Shown piece by piece: positions 1-9,422 of a stretch of 21,855 nucleotides of DNA. The notes under the pieces are model-generated. The model was not told where the DNA came from. It made no database searches and worked only from the letters and a program-made list of their open reading frames with translations. The first letter of the stretch is position 1, and every line of letters begins with the position of its first letter. Source of the DNA: Paratrimastix pyriformis (lineage: Eukaryota > Preaxostyla > Paratrimastigidae); contig JAPMOS010000385.1 of NCBI GenBank assembly GCA_027972325.1, positions 1 to 21,855 on the forward strand, read 5' to 3'. Made by a program: the position numbers and the translations under genes.

Positions 1-167
1 CTGGGAGAATGGTGAAGAGGAGGATTGTAGGGGTCAGAGGGATGGCCGACCGAAACGTGTGATGATGGAGGGTGGAATCAGGGATGGGAAGATAGCAGGG
101 GACGGAAGAATGGGGTAGGATAAAAGGGGGTTCAAAGGGAAACTGAAACAGTACATAAAAGAGTGTT

Positions 168-908
168 TGGGGTTGTAGGTGTCAAAGAACTCAAGATAAC
201 AGTTGTTATCTTGGAGTTGCGTTACAAATAGTGGAAGGTTTAGGGTGAGCCTCAACGGAGTGAGGGGAAATGCATACGTGCCCTCAGGATGGGGAGAAGA
301 GAGACTGAGACATGGTAAGAAAGGAGACTGCTCGGAAGTTGGTTTATACAGGGACTAGAAGGGCATCGGAAGACGCGAGGGAGCTTCTTGAGTATGTGTT
401 GGGCATCCCGCTAGCCGGGTCGTGCGAACAGATCGTTGGAGATGTGTGATGTGGCGAGATGTCAGAAGTTGAGGTGGTGCAGAGCTCGGTGGTGCGTGTG
501 GAAGTTTGTGCAGATGGGGATCAAGCTCAAATGGAAAACATAGTAAGGGGGAAAAGGATGGCGACTTGCAACTGCTGCGGGGCGGAAAGCGAACAAGTGA
601 ATGAAGGCTCCTTTGAATGGGACCGGGATGTGATCGTGGTATCGAGACGAAGGAATGTAGGAGATGTCTACGACCGTAAGCTTTGTGAAACTGGGCCGAT
701 GACTTGGAACGGGAAAGTGTGGTACCCTGTCGCTGCCATGATTCATCGTGGTGGAGTGGGAGGGGGTCACTGGACCTGTGTGAAAAAAATTCATGGAGGG
801 CGCTGGTTCTATTTCGATGATGCTGCAGTTCAGGAGATTGCTTCGGATGATGTTTTGTGGGCGTACCTGGGAGAGGCAGCAGCTGTCGTCTACTCAAGTG
901 AGGTAGGA
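168..908 (+). pseudogene. USP-type (peptidase C19) deubiquitinase-like domain at LINE N-terminus
   Basis: Ubiquitin-specific proteases remove ubiquitin with a Cys-His-Asp/Asn triad. Three of their signature blocks occur here in one frame and the right order. The Cys box is QDNSCYLGVALQ with Cys at 204-206 (family: GNTCYxNxxLQ). SEDARELLEYVL lies near 375-410 and matches the QDAxEFLxxLL block. The His box is YPVAAMIHRGGVGGGHW with His at 768-770, followed by GRWFYFDDAAVQEI, where the family has a W-x-x-F-D-D/N pattern supplying the acidic residue. A CNCC cluster near 567-578 could be a remnant of the zinc ribbon. The closing block LWAYLGEAAAVVYSS resembles the A-Y-x-L-x-Y strand of USPs. In-frame TGA codons interrupt the first half at about 246, 261, 306 and 447; the second half is open. 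The catalytic Cys and His are both present. The frame 5' of the Cys box is unclear. Confidence 0.68.
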
Positions 909-2129
909 GGGAAGAGCCAGGTGAGATACCGGACATTTGCGCTCGGTCTGCCGAAGAAGCCGGATGAGAAGGGGAGAGGAGAGGAGCGCCGAAGGGTGAG
1001 ATTTCTCCCACCAAAACCACCAGGAGGAACAGATGTTACGGGACAGAAAGGTGATGGGGAGTTGGTTCCTGTGGTTAGAATCCCATGGGAAGAGCATGGA
1101 GGGGAGATAGTGGAAGGGGAGGTGGTGAGCAGATACGACTTTCGGAAAGTCAGAAGGCCGTGGGAAAGGAGGGAAGAGCCGGCTCGGAAGAAGGTAAATG
1201 GCGGGGTGATGATCAGTGGGATGCAGGCGAAGAGTGAGAAAGAAACCAGAATTGTATCCTGGAATGTTCGAGGACTTGGGAGCTTGTGGAAGCAGGCGAC
1301 TATTCAGGAAATGATGGAAGGGGCGGAGGCACAAATTGTGGCTTTGCAAGAGACCAAATTAGCGACGGAGAGAGATGATGAAGTCAGGGACTTCCTCAAG
1401 GGTAGATTCGTGGTCCATGAATCATGGGTCAAAGCAGAGGAAAAAGGGTGAGTGGTGCATAGAGGTGGTGTCTTGACGGCGGTGGCTCGAGAGATGGCCA
1501 GCTGGGTGAAACGGGTCGAAGAGGTGGTCCCGGGATATCTTATGGTGATTCATATGGAAGAGGGGAAGAGGAGGTTCGCAGTCTTGAACATGTATTATCC
1601 TGCATACGAGCCTGACGGGGTTAAGGGGAAGGGTGTTCTGATGAGTTCGGTTGAGAGTGCCTTGACGGAGACTGTGAGAGAGGCCCGAGGCAACGGGGAG
1701 ATGGTTATCCTCTTGACTGATGGGAACGATTGGGCAAAAAGGAATCGGGAGCAGAGCGAAAGCGGGCTGGTAGACGTGGTAATGCTGGGTGGGCACGGGA
1801 GTGAAGTGACGTGGAGGAGGACAACCAAAACAAAAGGTATTCAGGAGAACAGGATTGACTTATGCATGACTTCAGAGGAAGTCTTTGCCAGACATTTCGG
1901 GAAGGCACAGGTTTATAGAAACGAGAGGACGGTCGAATGGGAAAGAGACCTATCGGATCACAGTATGATTATTGTCGATTTGGGGAACTTTGATCCAGCA
2001 GCAGGGGTCAGAACAGTGAGGAGGAGTAGGGTCATATGCCCCTCGATTGCGGATGTGACCAAGTTAGAGCGGTTGGGTAAGGGAGCGGGCCGTTGGCGGT
2101 GGAGGCGAAAGGAGCCGCGGATCGAATGA
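459..2129 (+). pseudogene. LINE polyprotein segment: USP C-terminal half plus APE-type endonuclease
   Basis: One reading frame broken only by a TGA at 1449-1451. After the USP His box (residues 90-121 from the Met at 459) comes a basic linker, then an exonuclease-endonuclease-phosphatase fold that would nick the target to start target-primed reverse transcription. Motifs seen: SWNVRGLG (Asn), IVALQETK (catalytic Glu), RGGVLTAV, AVLNMYYPAY, LLTDGNDW (the usual GDFN-type Asp/Asn block), NRIDLCMTS and LSDHSMIIVD (the SDH catalytic His block). All key endonuclease residues therefore survive despite the stop. The Met at 459 is only the first Met after a stop in this frame; the USP block upstream shows that the original protein began further 5'. 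Downstream, the frame moves at about 2090 into a charged linker with sequence such as MKEALQRYRDMVEG. Confidence 0.8.
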
Positions 2130-2640
2130 AAGAGGCACTGCAGCGGTATCGGGATATGGTCGAGGGAGTTGACAGAATGGCGAATTTTGAGGACATGGGG
2201 AAACTAATGCTTGAGAGTTGTAGGACTTGTTTTGGGAGAAGCAGGTCACCTTCACGGATCGGGACTATGAACCCGAAACCATTAAAAGAGCTCGGAGGAG
2301 GATGATTGCGAAAGGGACCTGCGAGGAGGAAAGGTGTAGGCTGAAGAAAATGGTGGAGGAATGGTACAGGGGAAGGAAAACGCCGTGAGCAGAATATTAT
2401 GGACCGATTGAAGGGAAAGAGGAGGCAGTGGTATCGAAATATCTTCCGGAGTGAGGTGATGCGAGCCCCGGTAAGTTCCTATGTCTACAGGAATGAGAAA
2501 GGTGAAATTGGGGATGTCGTTTATGATCCGGAAGTGGTGAAAAGGAGTGGAGGGCATTTATGGAAAGGCTGTCGGCGAGGTCCCCGAGATGGCAAGGAAA
2601 GTGCGGGTGGTGAACGACGACACGGATAAGATTGTGACGG
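2093..2640 (+). pseudogene. LINE inter-domain linker between endonuclease and RT
   Basis: Charged, probably helical linker typical of the stretch between APE and RT in LINE ORF2. Coding sense alternates between frames. 2093-2250 reads ADRMKEALQRYRDMVEG; 2257-2450 reads ETIKRARRRMIAKGTCEE and KKMVEEWYRGRK; 2455-2540 reads SSYVYRNEKGEIGDVVYD, which resembles the block in many LINEs that reads approximately 'x-D-x-x-G-x-x-x-x-D-P-E' just before the fingers of the RT. At least two frame changes and one in-frame TGA (2386-2388) lie here. No separate gene is likely. Confidence 0.6.
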
Positions 2641-4280
2641 GGATAATGGAAGTGATCACGGAGGAGGAAGTTGGGAAGTGATTACAGCTGGGGTCAGGGA
2701 AGGCGGCTGGGCCGGATGAAGTAACAGCGGAAATGCTACGGGCAGGGGAATTGAGTTGAATAAGTGGATAACGGTACAGTTTAATATGATGATTGAACGA
2801 AGGGAGGTTGACGAATCGCTGAAAAGGAGCAATGTGGTCATGATAATGAAAGCGGAGGAACATCCAGGGGATCCAACAAACCGAAGACCTATTAGCTTGA
2901 TACCGGTGTTTCTGAAGACTCTGCAATGTATTTTGGCAAGAAGATTCCAGAAGGCTGTGATTGAGGCAGGAGTCTTTGGACCCGAGCAGTTTGGGTTCCT
3001 ACGGGGAAGGTCGATAGAAACACCGATTTCAAACATTATTAGTGTCATTGCAGATGCACGAGTGACAAGGAAGAAATTTTATATGTTAGGGCTCGACATA
3101 TCAAAAGCCTATGACACTGTCGATTTTAACGCGCTGAGGTCGGGGCTTGAAGATATTGGTGTTGAGGACGCCTTTATAGAATATATAGAGAACCTTTATC
3201 GGGGGAGAAAGGCCCGGGTTGTGACACAATACGGCCCAACACACTGGTATGATATTGAAAGAGGAATTTCGCAAGGTGACCCACTGTCTTGCCTGCTGTT
3301 CATTACGTTTATGGAGAGCATTCTCAAGAAGGCCCGGGAACAGGGGCGGAGGAAGGATATGTCAGAGAGGATGGCGCAAAATATTCCTGCAGGCGTTTGC
3401 TGACGATATTATGATAATCACTGAATCCCGCGACGGACTCGAAAAGTGGGAAGGATAATCATGGACAAGATTCGGTCGGCTGGCATGACAGTCAATTGCA
3501 AGAAATCAGACTTTCTCACGAACGATGTGAATAAGGCACCATTAAGGTTTGGAGAAGAGGCCGTGGTGAAATGTGAGCCGAAAGGAGGAGCAATTCGGTA
3601 TCTCGGAATCTGGGTGGATGAGAATCTGACTCTCAAAGTCAACACGGCTAAACTGTTCCAAAAGATGGTGGGAAGACAGAAAAAATCGCGGCTGCGAAGC
3701 TTCCCGATGGCGGTGGTTCAGATTTTAAATGAATGTGTGACGCCTTGTTTGCAGTATGTGGCACGGAACGTTCCTGTGGATAGAGGAACACTGGAACGAA
3801 TTGAAGCACAGTACAGAACGACTATTCGAAAGGTATCGTATGTCCTTGGGAAAGCTGACCCGACTGACTGTCTGTACCTTTCGAAAAAAGAGGTTTGGTT
3901 TAAAGAGTCCTACCGATGTTCACGACCTGACGCTCCTGTTGAAGCTTATAGCAAATGTAGCAGACCCAAGGACGGATACTGGAGTAAATACAATGGCAGA
4001 GATCGATAGGCTTGAGATGATGTGGGGCGGAAAGGCGATATTTTTGTCAACCCCGAGAGATATTGCAAGAAGGCGATCTGTTACGGACCAATGGTGGGGA
4101 CGGCAGTTCGGATATTGAAGAGGGAGGGTATGAGTCTTCGGATGACTGGGGAGTTAGCCCCGTTGGAGTTGACAGGGAGGGATAAGTATGTGGGTGACAT
4201 TTTGCCGGAACTCAAAGTTAATACTCTGAAAAGAATGGCAAGGCGGAAATATCGAAAATTGTCAACGGTGGTGAAGAGTT
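2640..4280 (+). pseudogene. LINE reverse transcriptase domain and thumb
   Basis: RNA-dependent DNA polymerase of the LINE. Motifs in order: GSGKAAGPDEVTAEML (motif 0/1, near 2690), NRRPISLIPVFLKTLQ (2880-2925), EQFGFLRGRSIETPI (2985-3030), LDISKAYDTVD (first catalytic Asp, near 3095), GISQGDPLSCLLF (3260-3300), FADDIMII (catalytic Asp pair, near 3398-3420) and RYLGIWVDENL (near 3598-3630). The catalytic aspartates are all present. The coding frame changes near 2755, 3390, 3445, 3900 and 4075, so no single polypeptide spans it. After the thumb there is LYLSKKEVWF and SPTDVHDLTLLLKLIANVAD, then a basic region leading into RNase H. The domain is certain; this copy's activity is very unlikely. 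Confidence 0.9.
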
Positions 4281-5118
4281 GAAGAGCGTTAAGGGCCAAC
4301 CTCCGTGGTTCAAAATACTCAGAAGGAAGGTTTGCCAAGAAGGAAGTCTTCGGTTGAAGCCGGAGTTCACCTTATCGGAAGGGGTCGGGCGAATGGAGAC
4401 GCGGGACCGGGCCAAGGAAGGAGAAGGTGGGGTGCGAAAGAGACAGTACCTGCGGGTCGGGGGCCCCAAGCGTGTATTTTACACAGATGGATCGTCGTCG
4501 GGAACTGGTGGGTTGAGAAGAGCAGGGTATTCAGTCATTGAAAGACTCGGAGAAGGAATGGAGTGTCGGTGTTCGGCCCGATGCACTGGCGCCAAACAAT
4601 CAAATAATGAGGCGGAGCTTGAGGCAATTTGGAAAGGGATCGAGTTGGCGGGAGGGGCCGACGTGGAAATTCATACTGATAGCAAATATGCACAAGGCTG
4701 GGTCGGGCGATTCATTAGAGCGAAGGAGGCGAAGACGGCTGTCCCAAGGGGAACTGATTGGGAAAAATACCTGGTCGATGTTGGAAAGGGTGCAACAGGA
4801 AGTGATAGAGTATCCAGGGGAAATTACAATATTATGGGTGAAGGGGCACCAAGGGACGGGGACCCGAAGAACTGGGATGCAATTGGGAACGGGATGGCGG
4901 ACAAGGAGGCAAAAAAGGGATCTGAGAAGCCAGTGGTGGCACTGACCGAGGTGAAGGCGGGTATCTGGCTGGAAACTGATAGCGGGAGGGTGGAGTCGAG
5001 CTATAAACAATTTATAAAGGAGAGGCAGATGCAGCTGAGGATGAGTCGTGCCGAGGCAAAGCCGAAGAATGCCATGATGCTGATACAGAGGAGCTCCAGG
5101 AATGTGGATAAGAATTGA
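4279..5118 (+). pseudogene. LINE RNase H domain
   Basis: Ribonuclease H that would degrade the RNA strand of the RNA:DNA hybrid. The open frame from 4279 shows RVFYTDGSSSG (first Asp), NNEAELEAIWKGIE (Glu), IHTDSKYAQGW (second Asp) and GNGMADKEA (last Asp), the D-E-D-D order of the family. The TILWVKGHQG block with the flexible-loop His is read in another frame at about 4825-4855, so the frame slips out and back between about 4730 and 4880. The segment before the domain (from 4279) is basic and of unknown role. The frame closes with TGA at 5116-5118; the LINE continues downstream. Confidence 0.87.
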
Positions 5119-5257
5119 GAGAGGCTGGTTCGGCTGACCAACTTGAGGGGATATTATTCGGCAATGACGCAGAGGTTCATGACGGAGAATGTGAGGGCGG
5201 AAATACGAGCACACAAGGGAGAGTTGAAAGACGAGGAGGAAAGAGAAGGCGAAGAAA

Positions 5258-6436
5258 TGCCCCCTGTGTGGAATGAAAGACTCTTTCAGACACATGATCT
5301 TGGTGCCCACAGATGAGGGCTGCCCGGGAAAGAGGTTCAAGAAACTACAGGCAGCGGAGAAGGAAGCACTTGATAGGTGGTTGAAAGAGGAGGATGATAT
5401 AGCCAGGATGAAGGAGGCACAGAAAGTCCAGGAAGAGGCAGAGGAAGTGCAAGCATTGCGAGCAATGATAGCGGTGCAGCAAGAAGATGGACTGATTGCT
5501 TTCCGAGGGAAAACGATGGAGAGGGAGGTATTCTGGAAGATGTTTCGGAGGTATCGGCAAAGCGTGATGAGGAAGGGGAAAAGTTGGGCGGAGATGACAG
5601 CGGGATTTGTGGAGGAAGCAGTGAGGCTCCATGAGCGATACACGCAGGGAACGGTACTTGGCGGACAGAGGGTTGTGAAAGATGAGAATGCATGGGCCAC
5701 GCCACATCAATGGAGTACTGTCATGGCAGATGCTTTCGGGCTGTGTACAATGCTGTTCTGTCATCCTGGGAATGTGGACCCGACGTACGAGGAATACTGC
5801 ACACCAGCAGAGGAGGATAGGGTGTTTGGAGCAAGATTTGATGGATTTGAGAGAGTAAATGAGGATAGCGAGCTCTTGGCATTTGCGAACCCTGAATATG
5901 AACAAGCGGCAATGGATCAGCTCTTTCGGAAAATCGCGGAAAGAGTGAAGAACCCGAGAGCCATGAGGTGCGTGATGGTTATTCCGTACGTACCTGGAAT
6001 GCCGAACAGAGATGGAATCGGGAGCGGGTTGGATATTATCCGCAAGACGATCACAATGGAAAAGGTCGACGCAATGGTTAGGGAGATTGCGGTGTTTGAA
6101 GCGGGGACATTCCAATTCTGGCGGGCGAATTTCTGGAAGGACGGAATTATAGGTGCTGGTAATGCTCCTTGGCCTGTGGGAATTATCATGGTGGAGAATG
6201 CCGCTTGTAGAGAAAAGTATCCGGTGGATGGAGAGGCCTACGCAAGAATGAAGGAAATGATGACAAGACAAGCAGGGGTGCAGGGGGTTCATTTTGGAGA
6301 CGTGGGCAAAACTGAAGATTGCTGTGCTATGATGGCAAGGGAAGTTCGGAAGAAAGTGTCAAGGAGACTCGAGTGTCTCTGTAACCCGAGAACTTATCAC
6401 AAAGGTGAATGCGAGTTGGCGCGGCTGCCTCCCCTC
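5258..6436 (+). CDS. Zinc knuckle plus Dam-like N6-adenine methyltransferase-like domain, C-terminus of LINE
   Basis: Open frame of about 390 residues before the T run; the first Met is at 5273 but the frame opens upstream. It starts with CPLCGMKDSFRH...C (C-x2-C-x7-H-x9-C, 5258-5323), a knuckle like those after RT/RNase H in LINEs. A Glu/Lys-rich coiled segment follows (residues 20-70 from Met 5273). Then WATPHQWSTVMADAFG (141-156), LLAFANPEYEQ (201-211), AMRCVMVIPYVPG (230-242) and APWPVGIIMVEN (298-309). That order matches phage-type Dam (PF05869-like) and the methyltransferase of DIRS elements: W-x-TP at the start, an N-P-P-Y catalytic loop, then a hydrophobic strand ending in P. Here the loop reads N-P-E-Y, so activity is uncertain. 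A C-terminal CLCNPRTYHKGEC may be a second metal site. It is the longest intact frame in an otherwise broken element. The family call is by eye and of moderate certainty. Confidence 0.6.
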
Positions 6437-6457
6437 TTTTTTTTTTTTTTTTTTTTT
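6437..6457. repeat. T21 homopolymer at the right end of the first LINE
   Basis: Run of 21 T on the + strand (A21 on the - strand) directly after the LINE's C-terminal frame. LINE or SINE tails are A runs on their own sense strand, so the T run fits the tail of something on the - strand inserted into, or abutting, the LINE, rather than the LINE's own tail. The LINE frame reads through it as a Phe stretch and stops at about 6526. The sequence on the far side (6458-6600) is GC-rich and unlike the LINE. Confidence 0.85.
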
Positions 6458-6739
6458 ATACAAACCCACCCCGGCAACCGAAATTACCGAGCAGGTGCAG
6501 GCTCCAGTTGGCAGACCAGAGCTTAATGCTCCAGTCGCCCGGCGCTTGCCCGCCCTCTGGCGGGCCCAACGCCCTCTCAGCCCACACCTCCCCCCTTCCG
6601 GGGTAGGTTCTGTCCCCTCAGGGGATTGGTCTCATCTCTCGGGCAATCTGAAAAGTTTCTCCCCAGTTCTTCGCACTAATCATTGCCTTCTTCCATTCTC
6701 TTTCTGTCCAAACATCCAGAATTCCCATCTCAGAGCCGC
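6458..6739. other. Unassigned spacer, possible 3' UTR of the minus-strand gene
   Basis: No convincing gene. The - strand of 6618-6735 is open and purine-rich (GILDVWTEREWKKAM, NWGETFQIAREM), so it may be a last exon of the gene at 6740-8407 or a stray LINE-like fragment. 6480-6600 is GC-rich with a local inverted repeat (GCCCGCCCTCTGGCGGGC around 6548-6565). No poly(A) signal stands out. Confidence 0.3.
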
Positions 6740-8407
6740 CGGGGTGTGACCTTGCGTGGGTAGGCTCCCCGCGACGGCGTCCCGGGCGGCCAGCTGGGCG
6801 GGGCGGAGGCCCCTGCGCAGCTCGCGGTTGGACGGGCCAGGCCCTGCGCCCGGCCCCCCGGAGGAGAGCAGGATCGGATCGGGGTGGGCAGGCAGGTCGG
6901 CAAAGGGGGCCACCACGGCGCCTCGTTCGGGTGGTGGTGGCGGTGGTGGCCGCGCCTGGGGGCATGCCGGCCGGCCGGACCTGGATGCGGCCTGGGTGCG
7001 GGCCTTGGACCTCTCGGAGGACTGGATGCAGTCCCAGGCCTCCTGCAGCTCCCGGAAGACCGCCCGCCCGCTGCGGCGCCGTCCCCCGCCGATCCCCCTG
7101 GGCAGCCACCCCAGCAGGAGCGGCGGTGTGCACACCGGATGAGCCGATGCTGGGGGGAAGACACAAACGCGCACAGTGGCGGGGGGTCGCACCGGGGGCG
7201 CAGCAAAGAGGCCGCGGGCGGGGGGTCGGGCCCAGCACGGACCGCTCCTGGGCGGCCCTGAGGGTGTCCGCCGAGGCCTGCAGGGTGGCCAGGGCGGCCT
7301 GCAACCCGACCGAGGCAAGATCGACCACCCGTCGCCAAGCAGGTCACCACACGTGGCGCGGGGGGAGGAGGGTATGCGTGTGTGCGTGTGATGAGGCGGG
7401 GTGGCCTTTTTCCGGGGGGGGGAGGGGGGGGGGGGGTGGCGGTGGGGTGGGAGGGGTCTGCCTGCCGACCGTGGTGGGCCTGGGGCAGGTCGGGCTGGGG
7501 CTGGGCGGCGGCCTCGAGGGCGGCCCGGTGGGCGGCCGCCTGGACGATGAGGCCCTGCTGCTCGGTGAAGGCCTCTACGTGCCCCTGGCACCGCATGGCC
7601 AGCAGCTAGCGGGGCCCCTGGCCTCGCGGACCCGATCACGCGCCTCGGGGGCGGGGGTGCTGCCCCCGCTGCAGTCCCCCCACAAGCAACGGTCCCGAAC
7701 GTCCCAAAGGGGGCCGCGGCGGCGGCGGTGGCAGGGCCGGAGGAAGTGGCGGTGGGAGCCTCCACGAGGGGCGGGCCGCTGGGTGGCGCGGTGGGAAGAG
7801 GTCAATGGTGGGGAATGGGGAATGAGACGTGTGTTGGTTGAGGGATGGGGGGGGAAGGGAGAGGGAATGGATGGGGAATGGGAAAAGAAACGTGTGTTGA
7901 TTGCCGGGGGTGGGGGGGGGGGGGGGAAGGGGGAATGAGGAGGCGGTCGGTGGTGGGAGCGTCTGGGGAGTCGAGACGAGGGACGGGCCGCTGGGGGTGG
8001 GGAACGGGGAAAGGGGGAGGAGATGGAGCGTGTAGGGGGGTGGGAGAATGGACCCCCCACCACCCCACCCCACCCCCCATCATCATCGTTCATGCCCCCC
8101 CCCCCCCGCATGGTCAGTGGCGGGAACAAACGACCCCGGACGGGGGGAGGGAAACAGGGAACAGGCGGCCTTGAATGACTTGCGGGGGGGAGGGGTGATG
8201 TCGACTGACCTGGAAGGCGGGACTTGTGTGTCTCGCTGTCGACCTGGTCCGCACCATGTTGGTCGATCCCTTGAAAGACCCAGACGCGGCCTGGTCACTG
8301 AAGTTCGAGGCCTGCATAAAGTGGGTGAGCACGTTCTTTGCAGACCCTCTCAGGCTGGAAGGCTGGCGTCGAGATGCGGACGCCGAAAAAAATTGAAGTT
8401 GATCCAT
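6740..8407 (-). CDS. Probable multi-exon Ala/Gln-rich host gene, function unknown
   Basis: Not recognised. Exon-like segments on the - strand share good coding character and plausible splice sites. Exon 1 could run 8407-8210 (66 codons, Met at 8407, MDQLQFFSASASRRQ start), ending CAG|GTCAGT. Another exon starts after CCCCGCTAG near 7615 and reads LLAMRCQGHVEAFTEQQ and AAAHRAALEAAAQPQ before a GT near 7475. A third begins after TTGCAG near 7300 and reads AALATLQASADTLRAAQ. A fourth follows the strong acceptor TCTTCCCCCCAG near 7146 and contains AVFRELQEAWDCIQSSE. The Ala/Gln heptad-like stretches suggest coiled coils. The intervening DNA is C-rich and repetitive, as expected of introns (for example 7406-7445 and 8087-8107). 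Exon borders, the terminal exon and phases are uncertain, and the reverse strand is also open in places because of the high GC content. Confidence 0.4.
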
Positions 8408-8868
8408 GCCTTAGATTAGGCGATGCCAGGATGCTCGATAGAGCGCGGGGTGGGCTTGATCACCTTCGGCACGGCTTGACCTTGTTCCGCATAATGATTG
8501 GAAGATGATTGACCTGAAAAAACTGATACAGAAAGCACGAAGAAACTGGCCCGAAATTTCAAAGGTAGTCTCACTCCCCCCGGCTCTCAAATTGGTGCTC
8601 CAAAAGAAGGTTCCGCTCGTTCGATGAGTCGGCGATTCTCCCGGCAGGAGAGCTTCGTTGAGGCTCCAAATTCGAAAAAAGAGAAATTTAAGGTACTCCC
8701 ATTTTTCTCCGCTCGCTCCTGATGTTCCAATAGCTTGGTCACCTGTTGAAAATGGCGAGATTAGAAGGTTGAGGCGCGAACACTTATTCAACTATACCAG
8801 AAAGCAGGAAGTTTCAAATTCGACTTTGAAGATGCTGATCGACATCCTGTCCAACGAAATCCATCCCA
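8408..8868. promoter_or_regulatory. Balanced-composition intergenic stretch, possible divergent promoter
   Basis: Unlike its GC-rich surroundings, this stretch has balanced base use and no microsatellites. It lies just upstream of the presumed start at 8407 on the - strand and before exon-like + strand sequence, so a divergent promoter is a reasonable inference. No TATA or initiator element is clear. A 40-codon + strand frame at 8505-8627 (MIDLKKLIQKARRNWPEI start) has coding-like composition, but nothing identifies it. Confidence 0.25.
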
Positions 8869-9422
8869 GTGACTCTCCGCCACCCCTTCTTCAGGGCCCT
8901 GCAGTCGGTTTGCGCCTTGCGATTCCTATCCCATTGTTTCATCGACCAGCTCCAGTCTAGCGCACCTCCCCCTCCAGGGGACTGCCGGCCTGTTCATCCT
9001 ACCACCGTCGCCCCTCCTGCCCGCCGGGTTTTCGGGACTCAGCATCCCGCCACAATCCTGCCACCTCCAGTGTCCTCGGTTGCCCCACTGGCCTACCGTC
9101 CACGAAGCCCCAGTGTCCGTCCGCCGCTGGCCCCCCGCGATTCCCCCGCCGCTGAACCACCCCCCCTGCCCGACGCCGGGCTGTGTCGTTTCGCGACGTT
9201 CCAGTCTTCATCATGCCTGCCACCATTATGCTCACGTGGCTGCCAGACGGGCGACCTTCACCTGGCCGCCAGTGAGCGCGGCACCCGAGGTCACCCGAGC
9301 CGGCCACCCGGCTCGCCCATGCCGTCGTCATTCGCCGGCGCGCTCGGGTGGGCCGCCGATGAGCCGACCTCGCCGTCTCGCCCAGGGGTCCACGCCTCCG
9401 ACCGGATGTCCTGCGCACCCAG

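Larger units (their letters stand above)
1..6437 (+). mobile_element. Decayed LINE with USP-like, APE, RT, RNase H and methyltransferase-like domains
   Basis: Non-LTR retrotransposon that enters from the left edge and ends at or before the T run at 6437. Domains seen in order on the + strand are a USP-like cysteine protease (about 168-900), APE endonuclease (about 1245-2010), reverse transcriptase (about 2640-3900), RNase H (about 4470-4915), a zinc knuckle (5258-5323) and a Dam-like N6-adenine methyltransferase-like domain (about 5690-6230). The coding strand is purine-rich throughout, unlike the flanking GC-rich DNA, which supports one unit. Reading passes through several frame changes and in-frame TGA codons, so this copy is dead as a whole, yet the C-terminal frame is open for about 1.1 kb. 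APE plus RNase H places it near the I/RNase-H-bearing LINE group by known domain order; clade assignment is inference. No LTRs and no gag-like capsid were seen. The 5' end lies outside the window and no target-site duplication could be identified. Confidence 0.85.

Noticed and set aside
34-255. Minus-strand frame with QDNNCYLEF, looking like a USP Cys box
   Set aside because: The region is near-palindromic (AACAGTTGTTATC); the + strand copy lies in frame with the downstream USP blocks, the - strand one has no partner blocks.
4600-5700. 366-codon minus-strand frame
   Set aside because: Shadow of the purine-rich LINE coding strand; it overlaps RNase H and the start of the methyltransferase-like frame and shows no domain.
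5345-6292. 315-codon minus-strand frame
   Set aside because: Antisense to the methyltransferase-like frame, with His/Pro/Ser/Leu-rich composition and no motif.
1-6437. LTR retroelement or DIRS element, suggested by RT-RNase H and a Dam-like domain
   Set aside because: No terminal repeats, integrase, tyrosine recombinase or capsid were seen; the APE endonuclease and RT motifs are those of a LINE.
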